Below, one piece after another: positions 52,248 through 62,795 of a DNA stretch of 64,000 nt (positions are counted from its first letter, which is position 1; the number at the start of each line of letters is the position of its first letter). This DNA is from Ruegeria sp. THAF33 (lineage in GTDB: Bacteria > Pseudomonadota > Alphaproteobacteria > Rhodobacterales > Rhodobacteraceae), in the NCBI RefSeq assembly GCF_009363615.1, contig NZ_CP045384.1, positions 1,052,501 through 1,116,500 on the forward strand, given 5' to 3'. Position numbers and translations under genes: made by a program. The notes under the pieces are model-generated. The model saw nothing but the letters and a program-made list of their open reading frames with translations. It was not told the origin of the DNA and searched no databases.

Positions 52248-53242
52248 GAACCTATTTCAGACCACTGGTCCAGCATGGAACGACCCGTCCCGCAGGCGCT
52301 GTGCCGCTGGCGGGCCAACCCCTTTGGTTCACTCATGTCGAGGCCCTGCGGCGCGGGTCCGAACCCGAAATCGTCGCGGCCTCGGACGTTCCGTCAGATT
52401 ACCTGAGCCGTTTGATCCAACCGCGGGCTGACGTGGCGGGCCTTGATATGCAGGTGCCTCATATCATGGGGATTCTGAACGCCACGCCGGACAGTTTCTC
52501 GGATGGCGGTGTTCACAGCTCGGTAGATGCTGCTCGCGTGGCTGCGGTGAATATGGTGGCGCATGGTGCCACGATTCTGGATATCGGCGGAGAGTCCACC
52601 CGTCCGGGTGCGGATTTTGTCCCGGCCGAGGAAGAAATCGCCCGAACCCGTCCGTTGATCGAAGCGATCCGGTTGGAAACAGGCGCTTTGATTTCCATCG
52701 ATACACGAAAGGTCGATGTCGCCAAGGCTGCCTGCGCGGCCGGGGCAGGGTTGGTCAACGATGTCTCGGGCTTCACCTTCGATCCGGCATTGGCACCGTT
52801 CTGTGCCGCGCAGGGTGTGCCTGTCTGTGTCATGCACATGCAGGGTGATCCGGCGACGATGCAGATCAATCCGCGATACGACAATGTATTGCTGGATGTT
52901 TACGATTTTCTCGAAGGCCAGATTGCGTTGCTGGAGCGTCTTGGCCTGAGCCGCGATCAGATCGTTGTGGATCCCGGGATCGGGTTTGGGAAGACCGAGG
53001 ATCACAACCTGACCCTTCTGCGCAATCTCAGCCTGTTCCACGGCTTGGGCTGCCCGATCCTGCTGGGCGTGTCGCGCAAGGGCTTTATTGGTAGCATCGG
53101 AAAAGAGCCTCGCAAGACTGCCCGCGCGCCGGGATCAATCGCGGTGGCTCTGGCGGGATTGTCTCAGGGCGTGCAGATCATCCGCGTTCATGACGTGGCC
53201 GAGACCTCTCAGGCCTTGCGCCTATGGGCTGCTGTCCGGTAA
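52244..53242 (+). CDS. folP: Dihydropteroate synthase
   Basis: A 332-residue TIM-barrel enzyme joining p-aminobenzoate to dihydropterin pyrophosphate, the sulfonamide target. Signatures: IMGILNATPDSFSDGG, GESTRPGADFV, SIDTRKVDVAKAACAAGAGL, VNDVSGF, VCVMHMQGDPATMQ, DPGIGFGKTEDHNL, GVSRKGFIG and IRVHDVAETSQAL. About 60 residues precede the barrel, longer than the minimal enzyme. The start is GTG at 52244, overlapping the folB stop by three bases. Confidence 0.95.
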   Translation: MRTYFRPLVQHGTTRPAGAVPLAGQPLWFTHVEALRRGSEPEIVAASDVPSDYLSRLIQPRADVAGLDMQVPHIMGILNATPDSFSDGGVHSSVDAARVAAVNMVAHGATILDIGGESTRPGADFVPAEEEIARTRPLIEAIRLETGALISIDTRKVDVAKAACAAGAGLVNDVSGFTFDPALAPFCAAQGVPVCVMHMQGDPATMQINPRYDNVLLDVYDFLEGQIALLERLGLSRDQIVVDPGIGFGKTEDHNLTLLRNLSLFHGLGCPILLGVSRKGFIGSIGKEPRKTARAPGSIAVALAGLSQGVQIIRVHDVAETSQALRLWAAVR

Positions 53243-53275
53243 TCCGGTCGCACGGCAAATCACGGAGTGACACCT

Positions 53276-54619
53276 ATGCGCAAGCTGTTCGGAACCGACG
53301 GAGTGCGGGGCACCGCCAACACGCATCCGATGACGGCAGAGATGGCGTTGCGCATCGGGGCCGCTGTCGGGCGGTATTTCCGACGGGACGCGACAGGAGT
53401 GCACCGGGTTGTCATCGGCAAGGATACGCGTTTGTCCGGCTATATGCTGGAAAATGCGCTGACGGCCGGTTTGACGTCCACTGGCATGAACGTGCTGCTG
53501 CTGGGGCCCGTTCCGACGCCCGCCGTTGGCCTCATGACGCGGTCCATGAGGGCTGATCTGGGCGTCATGATCTCGGCCAGCCACAACCCTGCCGAAGACA
53601 ACGGAATCAAGTTCTTTGGGCCGGACGGCTATAAACTGTCCGATCAGGCCGAGGTCGAGATCGAAAGGCTGATCGACGAAGGCGTCAGACCCGCCCAGGC
53701 GCAGAATATCGGCCGGGCGCGCCGGGTTGATGACGCACGGTTTCGCTATGGCGAACGTGTGAAGTCGTCGTTGCCGCGGAACGTCAGTTTGGATGGTTTG
53801 AAGGTGGTGATCGATTGTGCGAACGGCGCAGCCCACCGCACCGCACCAGAAGTTCTGTGGGAGCTGGGCGCAGAAGTGATCCCCGTGGGAATCGCGCCCA
53901 ACGGCAAGAACATCAATCTCAACTGCGGATCGACCAAGCCACAACTGGCCGCAGAAACCGTTGTCGCGCATGGCGCCGACGTGGGCATTTGTCTGGACGG
54001 CGACGCGGACAGGGTGGTTGTCGTCGACGAAACCGGTCAGGTGGCTGACGGCGATCAGCTTATGGCTTTGCTAGCGACGGCATGGAAGAAATCGGGCCAG
54101 TTGAAGGGCGACGCCCTGGTCGCGACCGTCATGTCCAACCTGGGCCTGGAACGCCACCTGACAGCGCAAGGGTTGCGTCTGGAGCGAACGGCCGTCGGTG
54201 ATCGCTACGTGGTCGAACGGATGCGTGAAGGTGGGTTCAACCTTGGTGGGGAACAGTCCGGCCACATCGTGATGAGCGATTATGCCACCACCGGTGATGG
54301 GTTGATGGCAGGGCTGCATTTCCTGGCGGAAATGGTTCTGTCGGGGCGCAAGGCATCTGATCTGTCTAACCAGTTCGAAACCGTTCCGCAGTTGCTGAAA
54401 AATGTGCGCTATTCCAGCGATCAAACCCCGTTGGAGGTTCAAAGTGTTCAGGCGGCCATCGCCGATGCCGAGGCGCGGCTGAACGGGCAGGGCCGGTTGT
54501 TGATCCGCAAATCCGGGACCGAACCTCTGATCCGCGTGATGGCTGAATGCGAAGACGATGGGTTGCTGACCCAAGTTGTCGACAGCATCGTGGCAGAGGT
54601 CGAAGCCGCCACAAGCTAA
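53276..54619 (+). CDS. glmM: Phosphoglucosamine mutase
   Basis: A 447-residue enzyme converting glucosamine 6-phosphate to glucosamine 1-phosphate for UDP-GlcNAc. It begins [19 protein letters not shown]; the phosphoserine is Ser102 in [19 protein letters not shown]; the metal loop is [13 protein letters not shown]; the sugar loop GEQSGH and the C-terminal [12 protein letters not shown] phosphate loop are intact. The start at 53276 has GGAG 8 bases upstream. The gene follows folP by 33 bp in the usual folB-folP-glmM order and overlaps the convergent EamA gene by 4 bases at its 3' end. Confidence 0.97.
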   Translation: MRKLFGTDGVRGTANTHPMTAEMALRIGAAVGRYFRRDATGVHRVVIGKDTRLSGYMLENALTAGLTSTGMNVLLLGPVPTPAVGLMTRSMRADLGVMISASHNPAEDNGIKFFGPDGYKLSDQAEVEIERLIDEGVRPAQAQNIGRARRVDDARFRYGERVKSSLPRNVSLDGLKVVIDCANGAAHRTAPEVLWELGAEVIPVGIAPNGKNINLNCGSTKPQLAAETVVAHGADVGICLDGDADRVVVVDETGQVADGDQLMALLATAWKKSGQLKGDALVATVMSNLGLERHLTAQGLRLERTAVGDRYVVERMREGGFNLGGEQSGHIVMSDYATTGDGLMAGLHFLAEMVLSGRKASDLSNQFETVPQLLKNVRYSSDQTPLEVQSVQAAIADAEARLNGQGRLLIRKSGTEPLIRVMAECEDDGLLTQVVDSIVAEVEAATS

Positions 54620-55518
54620 TTCCCGAACAAAACCTTTCGCAGGCTGAACCACTGGCTGATGGCCATGCCGGTCAGGATCAGGGCCAGAGCGATGAAAAAG
54701 CGCAGGGGCAGGGCCTCGGACAGGATCCATGCGCCGAACACCATCGACCAGATCGGCACCTGGTAATTCACCAATGTCAGGAAAACCGACCCGGCGCTGC
54801 GGGTGATCGAAACGCGCAAAAGGGTGGCAAACGCGGTTGGCAGCAATCCCAGAACGATCAGGGCGATTGTCGGGCGTGGGCCTTGCCAGGTCGGCAGCCC
54901 CTCGGTGAGTAGCATTATGGGCAGAAGAAGCGCGGCGCCGACAACCAGTGTCAGGGCAGCCAGTACCAAAGGGTCAACCGGCGGGCAGCGTCGCGTCAAC
55001 ACGGATGAACTTGCGTAACACAGCGCCGCCGTGATGCAGGCCAGTTGCGCGACGGGTTCTGCCCCCTTGCCCAATTGTGCAAGGCCGGGTCCGATCAAAA
55101 CCAGGGCCCCGGAAAAGCCAAGGCACACCCCCAGAAACCGGCGCAGGTTCAGTGGTTCATCCGAGAAGAAATGCGCCAGCGGCAGCACCATCAGCGGGAT
55201 GGCAGCCATAGACAGCCCCGCAAAAGCAGATGGCACAAATTGCTGCCCCCAACTCAGCAACATGAATGGCACGGCAGTGGACAGCACGCCAATAAGGACA
55301 ATCGAAACACTCAGCGCCGGTGTCAGAACCGGCAGCTTGCGACCGGTCGCCCTCATCATAAGCAACAGGGTAACAGCGCCCAGCGTGGTTCGTGAGGTGG
55401 CAACGGTGATTGGGCCATACCCTTCAAGTGCCATGGCAACGACCATGAAAGTCGCGCCCCAGATCAGGCCCAGCGTGAAGACGCCGCTCCAGTCCTGTTT
55501 TGTCGGCTGTTGAACCAT
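54616..55518 (-). CDS. EamA/DMT-family membrane permease
   Basis: A 300-residue inner-membrane protein with ten predicted helices in two EamA halves ([54 protein letters not shown]). The substrate is unknown. Start at 55518 has AGGAC upstream and starts at the family N-terminus; 11 in-frame codons upstream are probably not translated. It converges on glmM with a 4-base overlap. Confidence 0.87.
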   Translation of the reverse strand: MVQQPTKQDWSGVFTLGLIWGATFMVVAMALEGYGPITVATSRTTLGAVTLLLMMRATGRKLPVLTPALSVSIVLIGVLSTAVPFMLLSWGQQFVPSAFAGLSMAAIPLMVLPLAHFFSDEPLNLRRFLGVCLGFSGALVLIGPGLAQLGKGAEPVAQLACITAALCYASSSVLTRRCPPVDPLVLAALTLVVGAALLLPIMLLTEGLPTWQGPRPTIALIVLGLLPTAFATLLRVSITRSAGSVFLTLVNYQVPIWSMVFGAWILSEALPLRFFIALALILTGMAISQWFSLRKVLFGN

Positions 55519-55606
55519 TGATTGTCCTGTCGGAACGCGCGGGTGCGCCAAAAAAAAATAAACCTGACCGGCTGTTTATGTGCCTTGCCGGACCTTAGTT
55601 CAAACG

Positions 55607-55631
55607 AAAAAGGCGGCCACGCGGGCCGCCC
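55607..55631 (-). terminator. Rho-independent terminator after ilvC
   Basis: On the minus strand GGCGGCC pairs with GGCCGCC across a CGCGT loop and is followed by TTTTTCG. It lies about 20 bp past the ilvC stop. Confidence 0.85.
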
Positions 55632-55652
55632 TGTGAAAAGCTTCCGCCCTAC

Positions 55653-56804
<1,152 letters not shown>

Positions 56805-56806
56805 TC

Positions 56807-57262
56807 ATGCTTGATGATATTGATCGGCGCATTCTGCGCCACTTTCAAGCAGACCCGAGCCTGACAACAGCGGAACTGGCCGATCTTTGCCGGATCAGCG
56901 CGGGCGTCTGCTGGCGGCGTATCGAAAAGATGCAGGCCGCAGGGATCATCGAAGGTCAGGAGGCCGTGATAGACTGGGCCGCGATGGGATATGCCGTCGA
57001 GGTTTCGCTTCGGATCACGCTCGACAAGACGCAGGCCCGAGCTTTCGACGATTTCACGCAGGCGGCGCGTGAAGTGGCAGAGGTGATCGAAATCCAGACC
57101 TTTCTGGGTCGTGTCGATGTTCGTCTTTCCGTCATTGCAAGAGATATGAAGCACTATCAGCAGCTTTATCGCGACCGGATTCTGACCCTGCCGCATATTG
57201 CCGATATCGAGGCCCTTATGCACATCGCGCGGGTCAAGCGGGACGAGGTGCTGCCGGTATGA
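56807..57262 (+). CDS. Lrp/AsnC-family regulator (first of a tandem pair)
   Basis: A 151-residue feast/famine regulator with an N-terminal helix-turn-helix (DDIDRRILRHFQADPSLTTA, AELADLCRISAGVCWRRIEK) and a C-terminal ligand-binding RAM domain (RITLDKTQARAFDDFTQAAR, IQTFLGRVDVRLSVIARDMK). The cysteine in GVCWRR is where many family members have Ser or Thr. It is divergent from ilvC, so regulation of ilvC is a reasonable guess. The stop overlaps the next gene by 4 bases (ATGA). Confidence 0.92.
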   Translation: MLDDIDRRILRHFQADPSLTTAELADLCRISAGVCWRRIEKMQAAGIIEGQEAVIDWAAMGYAVEVSLRITLDKTQARAFDDFTQAAREVAEVIEIQTFLGRVDVRLSVIARDMKHYQQLYRDRILTLPHIADIEALMHIARVKRDEVLPV

Positions 57263-57717
57263 TCGAGCTGGATGAGATTGATCGCCGTCTTCTTCGCGCG
57301 CTGCAACAGGATGCCACGCAAAGTGCCGGAGCATTGGGGCGCAGGTTCGGATTATCCCAACCCGCCACCTGGCGTCGCATTCGCCGGCTGGAAGAGGCAG
57401 GAATAATCAAGGGCCGTCGGCTGCGTCTGAATGCCGAGGCGCTGGGATTCGGTGTCACAGTCTTTCTGGGCATCAAGCTGGGGCGCAAGGGCCAAGTCAG
57501 CCTTGAAGATTTTGAGCGCGCTGTCAGTGCCGTTCCCGAGGTGCAGACCGTCGAGCACGTGCTGGGGCTGTATGATTATCGACTGCGTGTCGTGGCCCGG
57601 GACCTGGCCGATTTCGAACGTGTATTGCGGCGCCGGATCATGACTCTGCCGGGTGCAGGCGATGTCGAGGCCAATGTTCTGCTGAGCGAAGAACGTCTGC
57701 CCGGTCCCATCGGCTGA
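57259..57717 (+). CDS. Lrp/AsnC-family regulator (second of a tandem pair)
   Basis: A 152-residue regulator of the same family as its neighbour: helix-turn-helix (DEIDRRLLRALQQDATQSAG, LGRRFGLSQPATWRRIRRLE) and RAM domain (VTVFLGIKLGRKGQVSLEDF, VQTVEHVLGLYDYRLRVVAR). It starts within the stop of the first regulator (ATGA), so both are made together and could form mixed oligomers. The two share the same fold but are clearly diverged, pointing to an old duplication. Confidence 0.92.
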   Translation: MIELDEIDRRLLRALQQDATQSAGALGRRFGLSQPATWRRIRRLEEAGIIKGRRLRLNAEALGFGVTVFLGIKLGRKGQVSLEDFERAVSAVPEVQTVEHVLGLYDYRLRVVARDLADFERVLRRRIMTLPGAGDVEANVLLSEERLPGPIG

Positions 57718-57723
57718 CCAGAG

Positions 57724-58425
57724 TCAGTACTTGGTGCGGATGCAATAGCCCGGATGATGCGTCATGCGCGCAAAGGTAAGCGGCCTGTCTTCTTTCCAGG
57801 TGGTGCGCTCCATTTGAATCATGGATGTTCCCGCCGTGGTGCCCATGAATTCTGCCAGTCGCGCATCTGCGGAAATGGCGCAGAAAGCGACCTCGGCATC
57901 GGTGAAAGGTGCGGCCGTCAACAGCCATTCATGTGGCCCCTGTTCGAACAGGTCCGCGTCCTCCACATCAGGTACGGCCTCGATGTTGATCCATCGTTCT
58001 TCCATCTGGAAGGGCCGATTGTCCGCATAGTGCATACAGATTACATGTAGAACACGCGCGTCCGGTGCCACGTTGATCTGCGAGGAAAGCCATCCTGGGC
58101 TGGTGACGACATTCCTTTCAACAAGCGCATAACGATAGTTTGCATTCTGGCTTTCGACCACTTGCCGCGCCAATGACAATTCGAGTTTGGCGTGTTTGCT
58201 GGGCTCTTTCTTGACACGTGTGCCGCTCTTGCGTTTGCGCTCGACAAAGCCCTGGTCGGCCAGTTCTCTCAAGGCTCTGTTCACAGTGGCCCGGGCGCAA
58301 TTGAACTCCTCTGCCAGCTGGGTCTCCGTCGGCAAAAGCGATCCTTGTGGCCAGACACGGCTTTCAATGCGTCGTTTTACTTCGTCTCGAACGAACTGGA
58401 AGCTGATCCGCTTTTGTATCGTCAC
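57724..58425 (-). CDS. GntR-family regulator with UTRA domain (HutC-like)
   Basis: A 233-residue repressor-type protein. An N-terminal winged helix (FQFVRDEVKRRIESRVWPQG, LLPTETQLAEEFNCARATVN, ALRELADQGFVERKRKSGTR) is followed by a UTRA ligand domain (ARVLHVICMHYADNRPFQME, ERWINIEAVPDV, FMGTTAGTSMIQMERTTW). The start is uncertain: GTG at 58425 begins at the family start with GAAGGG 12 bases upstream; a longer frame reaches 58515. The ligand is unknown, and no hut genes are adjacent. It is divergent from a class V aminotransferase, with a palindrome in between. Confidence 0.87.
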   Translation of the reverse strand: MTIQKRISFQFVRDEVKRRIESRVWPQGSLLPTETQLAEEFNCARATVNRALRELADQGFVERKRKSGTRVKKEPSKHAKLELSLARQVVESQNANYRYALVERNVVTSPGWLSSQINVAPDARVLHVICMHYADNRPFQMEERWINIEAVPDVEDADLFEQGPHEWLLTAAPFTDAEVAFCAISADARLAEFMGTTAGTSMIQMERTTWKEDRPLTFARMTHHPGYCIRTKY

Positions 58426-58516
58426 GGGTGAATCTATCCCTTCAAGTATAAAGTGTGCGCATCTGTTCAGAAGCAAGTAGAAGTGTAAAGGGGAAGTGAT
58501 ACTGGTTGGCGTCATT

Positions 58517-58532
58517 TTCGTGCTTTCACGAA
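58517..58532. promoter_or_regulatory. Palindrome between the GntR-UTRA regulator and aminotransferase genes
   Basis: Arms TTCGTG and CACGAA surround CTTT, in the 229-bp AT-rich divergent gap 58426-58654. A GntR-type operator is a fair guess. The rest of the gap shows no other clear structure apart from repeated AAGTGT strings. Confidence 0.4.
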
Positions 58533-58654
58533 TTTAAGCGAAAAAAATTAAGTGTTTGTTGAGCTTTACGTTGGGTCAAATTTTGCCGCGAAAGGGCTTT
58601 ACCCGAACTGACAAAGCGGACAAGACTTCGAAAACGCTTTGGAGAGGATGCGCC

Positions 58655-59782
58655 ATGCCAAGCTTGCTGGAAACTGTTGACCCGAATGGGCTCGAAGAAT
58701 TCTCGGTCGTATTTACCGACCGCTCGCTGAACCATATGTCGCAGAAGTTTCAGCAGGTGATGCGCGACATTTCGGATATGTTGAAGGGAGTGTACAATGC
58801 AGATGGTGTGGCCGTTGTTCCCGGCGGTGGAACCTATGCCATGGAAGCGGTCGCCCGACAGTTCGCGCGCGGTGCAGATGTGCTTGTGGTTCGCAATGGA
58901 TGGTTCTCGTACCGGTGGAGCCAGATCATTGAAAGCGGGTCTCTGACAAACTCGACCACGGTCATGAAGGCGCGCGAGACTGGCAATTCCAGCCCATCGC
59001 CTTTTGCGCCTGCGCCGATCGAAGAGGTCGTCGCCGCGATTCGCGAACAAAAGCCCGGTGTTGTTTTTGCTCCGCATGTCGAAACGTCGGCGGGGGTCAT
59101 TCTGCCGGATGAGTATGTGACCGCGCTGGCACGCGCGGCGCATGAGGTGGGCGCGTTGATGGTGTTGGATTGCATTGCGTCGGGTTGCGCCTGGGTGGAC
59201 ATGAAAGCCACCGGTGTCGATGTTCTGATCTCTGCGCCTCAGAAGGGGTGGAGCGCGTCGCCATGTGCCGGTCTGGTCATGTTGTCTGAACGGGGCGAGG
59301 CACGTCTGGAGCAGACCAGTTCCGACAGTTTCGCCATTGATCTGAAGAAATGGCGGCAGATCATGCAAGCCTACGAAAACGGCGGCCACGCCTATCACGC
59401 CACGATGCCGACCGATGCTTTGCTGGCTTTCCGCGACACCATGGCAGAGACGCGTGAATACGGGTTCGAAAAGCTGCGTGCGGCGCAATGGGCGCTGGGT
59501 GACGGTGTGCGGTCGATGTTGAAGGACAAGGGCGTTGTTTCGGTTGCCGCCGACGGTTTCGGCGCGCCCGGAGTCGTGGTCAGCTATACCTCGGATCCGG
59601 AAATTCAGAACGGCAGGAAATTTGCGGCACTGGGTATGCAGATTGCTGCGGGTGTTCCGTTGCAATGCGATGAGCCCGAAGGGTTCAGCACGTTTCGGTT
59701 GGGTCTGTTCGGGCTCGACAAGCTGTACGACGTGGACGGCACCATCGCGCGTTTGAAACGGGTGCTGGATCAGGTTCTGTAA
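58655..59782 (+). CDS. Class V PLP aminotransferase, alanine-glyoxylate aminotransferase-like
   Basis: A 375-residue fold-type I PLP enzyme. Visible are the cofactor-binding VVPGGGTYAMEAVARQ loop, VFAPHVETSAGVILPDE, the Asp in MVLDCIASGC, and the Schiff-base lysine in ISAPQKGWSASPCAGLVML. It is closest in style to the alanine-glyoxylate / serine-glyoxylate / 2-aminoethylphosphonate aminotransferase group; the substrate cannot be settled. ATG at 58655 has GGAGAGG upstream and begins where conserved sequence starts. Divergent from the UTRA regulator, which probably controls it. Confidence 0.85.
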   Translation: MPSLLETVDPNGLEEFSVVFTDRSLNHMSQKFQQVMRDISDMLKGVYNADGVAVVPGGGTYAMEAVARQFARGADVLVVRNGWFSYRWSQIIESGSLTNSTTVMKARETGNSSPSPFAPAPIEEVVAAIREQKPGVVFAPHVETSAGVILPDEYVTALARAAHEVGALMVLDCIASGCAWVDMKATGVDVLISAPQKGWSASPCAGLVMLSERGEARLEQTSSDSFAIDLKKWRQIMQAYENGGHAYHATMPTDALLAFRDTMAETREYGFEKLRAAQWALGDGVRSMLKDKGVVSVAADGFGAPGVVVSYTSDPEIQNGRKFAALGMQIAAGVPLQCDEPEGFSTFRLGLFGLDKLYDVDGTIARLKRVLDQVL

Positions 59783-59794
59783 GCGGACCGGACC

Positions 59795-60991
59795 TTAGCG
59801 AACGCCGAGGCCCATCTGCATCAAAGTCTTGCGCACTGGCGGCAGGGAATAGAGCGCGCTCAGCCCCATCGCCCGTGCATCCCGCAGCGGCCGCGTCTCA
59901 ATCATCGAGGCGCGGTTCAGCAGATCAATGCCTTTGACGCGCATCTCGATCTCGGTGTGACGGGCCTTGTGATAGGCACCCAGCATCTGTTCGTCTCCCA
60001 GACCTTCGGGCCGGGCCTGTGCCAAATCCAGCAGGCAACGCAGGTCGCCCAGAGACATGTTCAATCCTTGTGCCCCGATGGGAGGCACCACATGCGCCGC
60101 CTCGGCCATCAGCGCGATGCGTTCACCCGCCAGCCGTTCCGCCGATTGGCTGATGATGGGCCAGATCGTTCTGCGGGATGCTAATTTCAGCGGGCCGAAC
60201 AACCCGCAGGACCGAGAGGTCATGGCGGCCTCGAATGCCTCGGGTTCCAGGTTCAGGAGTTCTACGGCCTTCGGTCCGCGTTCCATCCAGACGATGGCGG
60301 ACGAGGGCTGCCCGTTCCAGTCCGGCAGAGGCACCAGCGTGAACGGCCCCCCGGATCTGTGAATCTCGGTCGAAACATTCTCGTGTGGAATGGGGTGCGT
60401 CACCGCAAATGCCAGCGCCTTCTGCCCATACCGTGTTGTGTGCACCCTGATACCGGCAGCTTCGCGCATTGGCGAGTTGCGACCATCGGCAGCAAGCACA
60501 AGCTTGCACCGGACGCGGCTGCCATCACTCAGGCTCACGCGCGCCTCGGCGGTTCGGGTGAACAGGCTGGTGGTCGCGGTGCCGGGGCGGAAATCGACAT
60601 TCGGCAACTCGGCCAGCCGTGCCACCATTTCACGGCGCAACAGCCAGTTGGGCAGGTTCCAGCCGAAAGGCTGTTCCGAGATGTCGGCCGCGTTGAAGTC
60701 GCGGACGACGCGTGGCTCGGGCAAGTCGCCCCCGGCGTCAACGATCCGCATGACTTGCAATGGGGCCGCCTGTGCATCCAGTCTTGCCCACAGGCCGCAT
60801 TGTTCCAGCAGGCCGCGCGCGGGCTGCAAGAAAGCCGTGGTGCGCAGATCTGACCCGTCCACGTCCCGCTCGGTGATCGGAGGGCTCGGATCAACGCAGA
60901 TCACTTCAAAACCTGCCGTTCCGAATGCCGCCGCAGCGGTCAGACCGGCGATCCCGCCACCGGAAATCAGGATGTCACAGCTGTCGGACAT
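59795..60991 (-). CDS. Ubiquinone-biosynthesis type FAD monooxygenase (UbiH/UbiF/Coq6 family)
   Basis: A 398-residue flavin hydroxylase. The dinucleotide fold is ILISGGGIAGLTAAAAFGTA; the second FAD motif is LVLAADGRNSPMREAAGI (DG motif); the third is ALMAEAAHVVPPIGAQGLNM, where the family GDAAH reads AEAAH. The ring hydroxylated (C5, C6 or C4) cannot be told from sequence. Ubiquinone is the membrane electron carrier. The start at 60991 is taken since the five residues before it are not conserved; GAGAGG is close upstream. Confidence 0.9.
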   Translation of the reverse strand: MSDSCDILISGGGIAGLTAAAAFGTAGFEVICVDPSPPITERDVDGSDLRTTAFLQPARGLLEQCGLWARLDAQAAPLQVMRIVDAGGDLPEPRVVRDFNAADISEQPFGWNLPNWLLRREMVARLAELPNVDFRPGTATTSLFTRTAEARVSLSDGSRVRCKLVLAADGRNSPMREAAGIRVHTTRYGQKALAFAVTHPIPHENVSTEIHRSGGPFTLVPLPDWNGQPSSAIVWMERGPKAVELLNLEPEAFEAAMTSRSCGLFGPLKLASRRTIWPIISQSAERLAGERIALMAEAAHVVPPIGAQGLNMSLGDLRCLLDLAQARPEGLGDEQMLGAYHKARHTEIEMRVKGIDLLNRASMIETRPLRDARAMGLSALYSLPPVRKTLMQMGLGVR

Positions 60992-61065
60992 GGCGCCTCT
61001 CATCATTCTGGGCAGAACCTAGTTCGGATCTGCCCCAAGTGCCAAGTGACATCCTGTCCCGTATT

Positions 61066-61314
61066 TCAGCCCCGTGAAATCAGGATGAGGATCAGAAACA
61101 TCAGCGGCACCATCATAAGGGCTGGGATGTAGAGGCCGGGAAGGCCGAACAACATGATGGAACAGCCCCACATGCTGAAAATCGCAGCGGCGGTGTAACA
61201 CAAGTCTTCTGCCTTGGCGTTGACCGCCTCGCGCGCCAGCCATCCAAAGACGGGAATTGCGAAGAAAAGGCGCTGCCAGATCGGCAGGCGCAGCGGCATG
61301 TCAATCGCGCTCAT
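61066..61314 (-). CDS. Small inner-membrane protein of unknown function
   Basis: An 82-residue protein with a short soluble start (MSAIDMPLRLPIWQRLFF) and two hydrophobic segments (YTAAAIFSMWGCSIMLFGLP and YIPALMMVPLMFLILILISR). I do not recognise the family. The ATG at 61314 follows GGAG at good spacing; upstream in-frame ATGs exist but lack a site. It lies 75 bp from the Ubi hydroxylase start on the same strand and may be co-transcribed with it. Confidence 0.75.
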   Translation of the reverse strand: MSAIDMPLRLPIWQRLFFAIPVFGWLAREAVNAKAEDLCYTAAAIFSMWGCSIMLFGLPGLYIPALMMVPLMFLILILISRG

Positions 61315-61399
61315 CGGGGTCTCCATCTGTTCGTCGCTGCAGCGCATATAAGGACGCAGATGCGTGTGCAGAACGTGCAGATCGTCGCACTGTGACAGC

Positions 61400-62044
61400 C
61401 TATCGCAGGCGCGCCAGGAACGCGGTCAGATCGTCCGTGTGATGGTGGATGTGATCGGCTTCATGCGGGTCGGGAGAAACATGAACCGTGCGCATTCCCA
61501 TCTCGTGTGGGGCCGCGAGATTGCGTGGTTCATCTTCGAACATGGCCGCTATTTCGGTCTGAAGGCCGTCCTTTTCAAAGATCGCTTCGAACGCGGCTTT
61601 TTCGGGTTTTGGTCGGTACCCTGCATGTTCAACACCGTATATCGCGTCGAACAGGCCTGTCAGGCCGCGTGCCTCAAGGACACGTTCCGCGTAGGGCGCG
61701 CTGCCGTTGGTGTAGACGATCCGCCGGCCGGGAAGGGCGCGGATATGATCGGCCAGTTCCGCATCCGGGTCCATGTGGCTCATGTCAACCTGATGTACCG
61801 CGTGCAGGTAGGGGTCGGGGTCCAGATTATGTTCGGCCATCAACCCGGCCAGCGTGGTCCCGTATTCCCGCCAGTAATGCGCGCGCAGCCGGTCGGCCTC
61901 GGCCCGGTCAACACCGATGGCTTGCACCACGTAATCCGTCATCAGAACTTCTATCTGATCGAACAGCCGCATATGCGGTGGGTATAGGGTGTTGTCCAGA
62001 TCGAACACCCATTGTGTGACATGACTAAACGAAGGTTTGACCAT
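61400..62044 (-). CDS. HAD-family pyrimidine 5'-nucleotidase
   Basis: A 214-residue haloacid-dehalogenase-like phosphatase. Motif I is WVFDLDNTLYPP (nucleophile Asp), motif II is IVYTNGSAPYAE, motif III Lys lies in GYRPKPEKAAFEAI, and motif IV is MFEDEPRN. The helical cap fits the subfamily annotated as pyrimidine 5'-nucleotidase (Sdt1/Phm8-like), which dephosphorylates UMP and CMP or related small substrates. Cytosolic. It is divergent from the FCD-GntR gene with a 100-bp gap. Confidence 0.88.
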   Translation of the reverse strand: MVKPSFSHVTQWVFDLDNTLYPPHMRLFDQIEVLMTDYVVQAIGVDRAEADRLRAHYWREYGTTLAGLMAEHNLDPDPYLHAVHQVDMSHMDPDAELADHIRALPGRRIVYTNGSAPYAERVLEARGLTGLFDAIYGVEHAGYRPKPEKAAFEAIFEKDGLQTEIAAMFEDEPRNLAAPHEMGMRTVHVSPDPHEADHIHHHTDDLTAFLARLR

Positions 62045-62144
62045 GGCTTGGGTTTAGGGCCCAGTCGGTCGGTTTTCAATGCTGTACTTGATCGCCGCCC
62101 CCTGTCACGGCTAGACATGTCCGAACGAGGAGACAAACGATCCC

Positions 62145-62792
62145 ATGAGCCAGACCCGATCCCCGACCAAGGACGCCTACAGCCTTATCCTGGAAGCCAT
62201 CGATGTGGGTGTTTACAAACCCGGTGATCGGTTGGTCGAAAGCGAACTGGCAGAGCGTTTCGGAGTGTCACGCACCCCGATCCGCGAAGCGTTGCAACGT
62301 TTGGAAACCCAGTCTTTGCTGGAACGGGACGGGCGGTCGTTGATCGTCGCATCCCTGGATCACAACCAGATGGCCGAGCTTTACATCGTGCGCCGGGAAC
62401 TTGAGGGGCTGGCTGCGCGCCTGGCCGCAAAACACGCCACCGAAGAAGAAATCAAGGTTCTTCAGGACATGGTCGTCGAAGATGACAAGCTGATCGATGA
62501 CCCAACGGCCTTGTCGCGCGCCAACCGACGGTTTCACGAACAGATTCATCTGGCGTCACACAACCGCTATCTGGTTCAGCAGCTTGATCTGGTTCACCGG
62601 ACGATGGCCCTGATGGCGACCACTTCGCTGGCTGTTCAGGGTCGTGGCGAGATCGCGCAAAGTGAGCATAAGGGAATCGTCGATGCCATCGCAGCCCGAG
62701 ACGAGGAGGCCGCGGGGCAGGCGTTGAAGGAACATATTTCGGTCGCCTTCATGACACGTCTGAAACAGGATGCCAGTCGTCGCGACAAGTGA
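62145..62792 (+). CDS. GntR-family regulator, FCD (FadR C-terminal) type
   Basis: A 215-residue regulator with an N-terminal winged helix (AYSLILEAIDVGVYKPGDRL, VESELAERFGVSRTPIREAL, ETQSLLERDGRSLIV) and an all-helical FCD ligand domain with the metal-binding His/Asp pattern (RRFHEQIHLASHNRYLVQQL; SEHKGIVDAIAARDEEAAGQ; LKEHISVAFMTRL). The FCD fold binds small organic acids. Start ATG 62145 is preceded by GAGGAGA. The target is unknown; it converges on the glycosyltransferase gene 3 bp away. Confidence 0.92.
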   Translation: MSQTRSPTKDAYSLILEAIDVGVYKPGDRLVESELAERFGVSRTPIREALQRLETQSLLERDGRSLIVASLDHNQMAELYIVRRELEGLAARLAAKHATEEEIKVLQDMVVEDDKLIDDPTALSRANRRFHEQIHLASHNRYLVQQLDLVHRTMALMATTSLAVQGRGEIAQSEHKGIVDAIAARDEEAAGQALKEHISVAFMTRLKQDASRRDK

Positions 62793-62795
62793 ACT

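Noticed and set aside
58526..59665. 379-codon minus-strand frame opposite the class V aminotransferase
   Set aside because: Arg/His/Gln-rich translation typical of antisense in this GC range; the plus-strand gene is clearly real.
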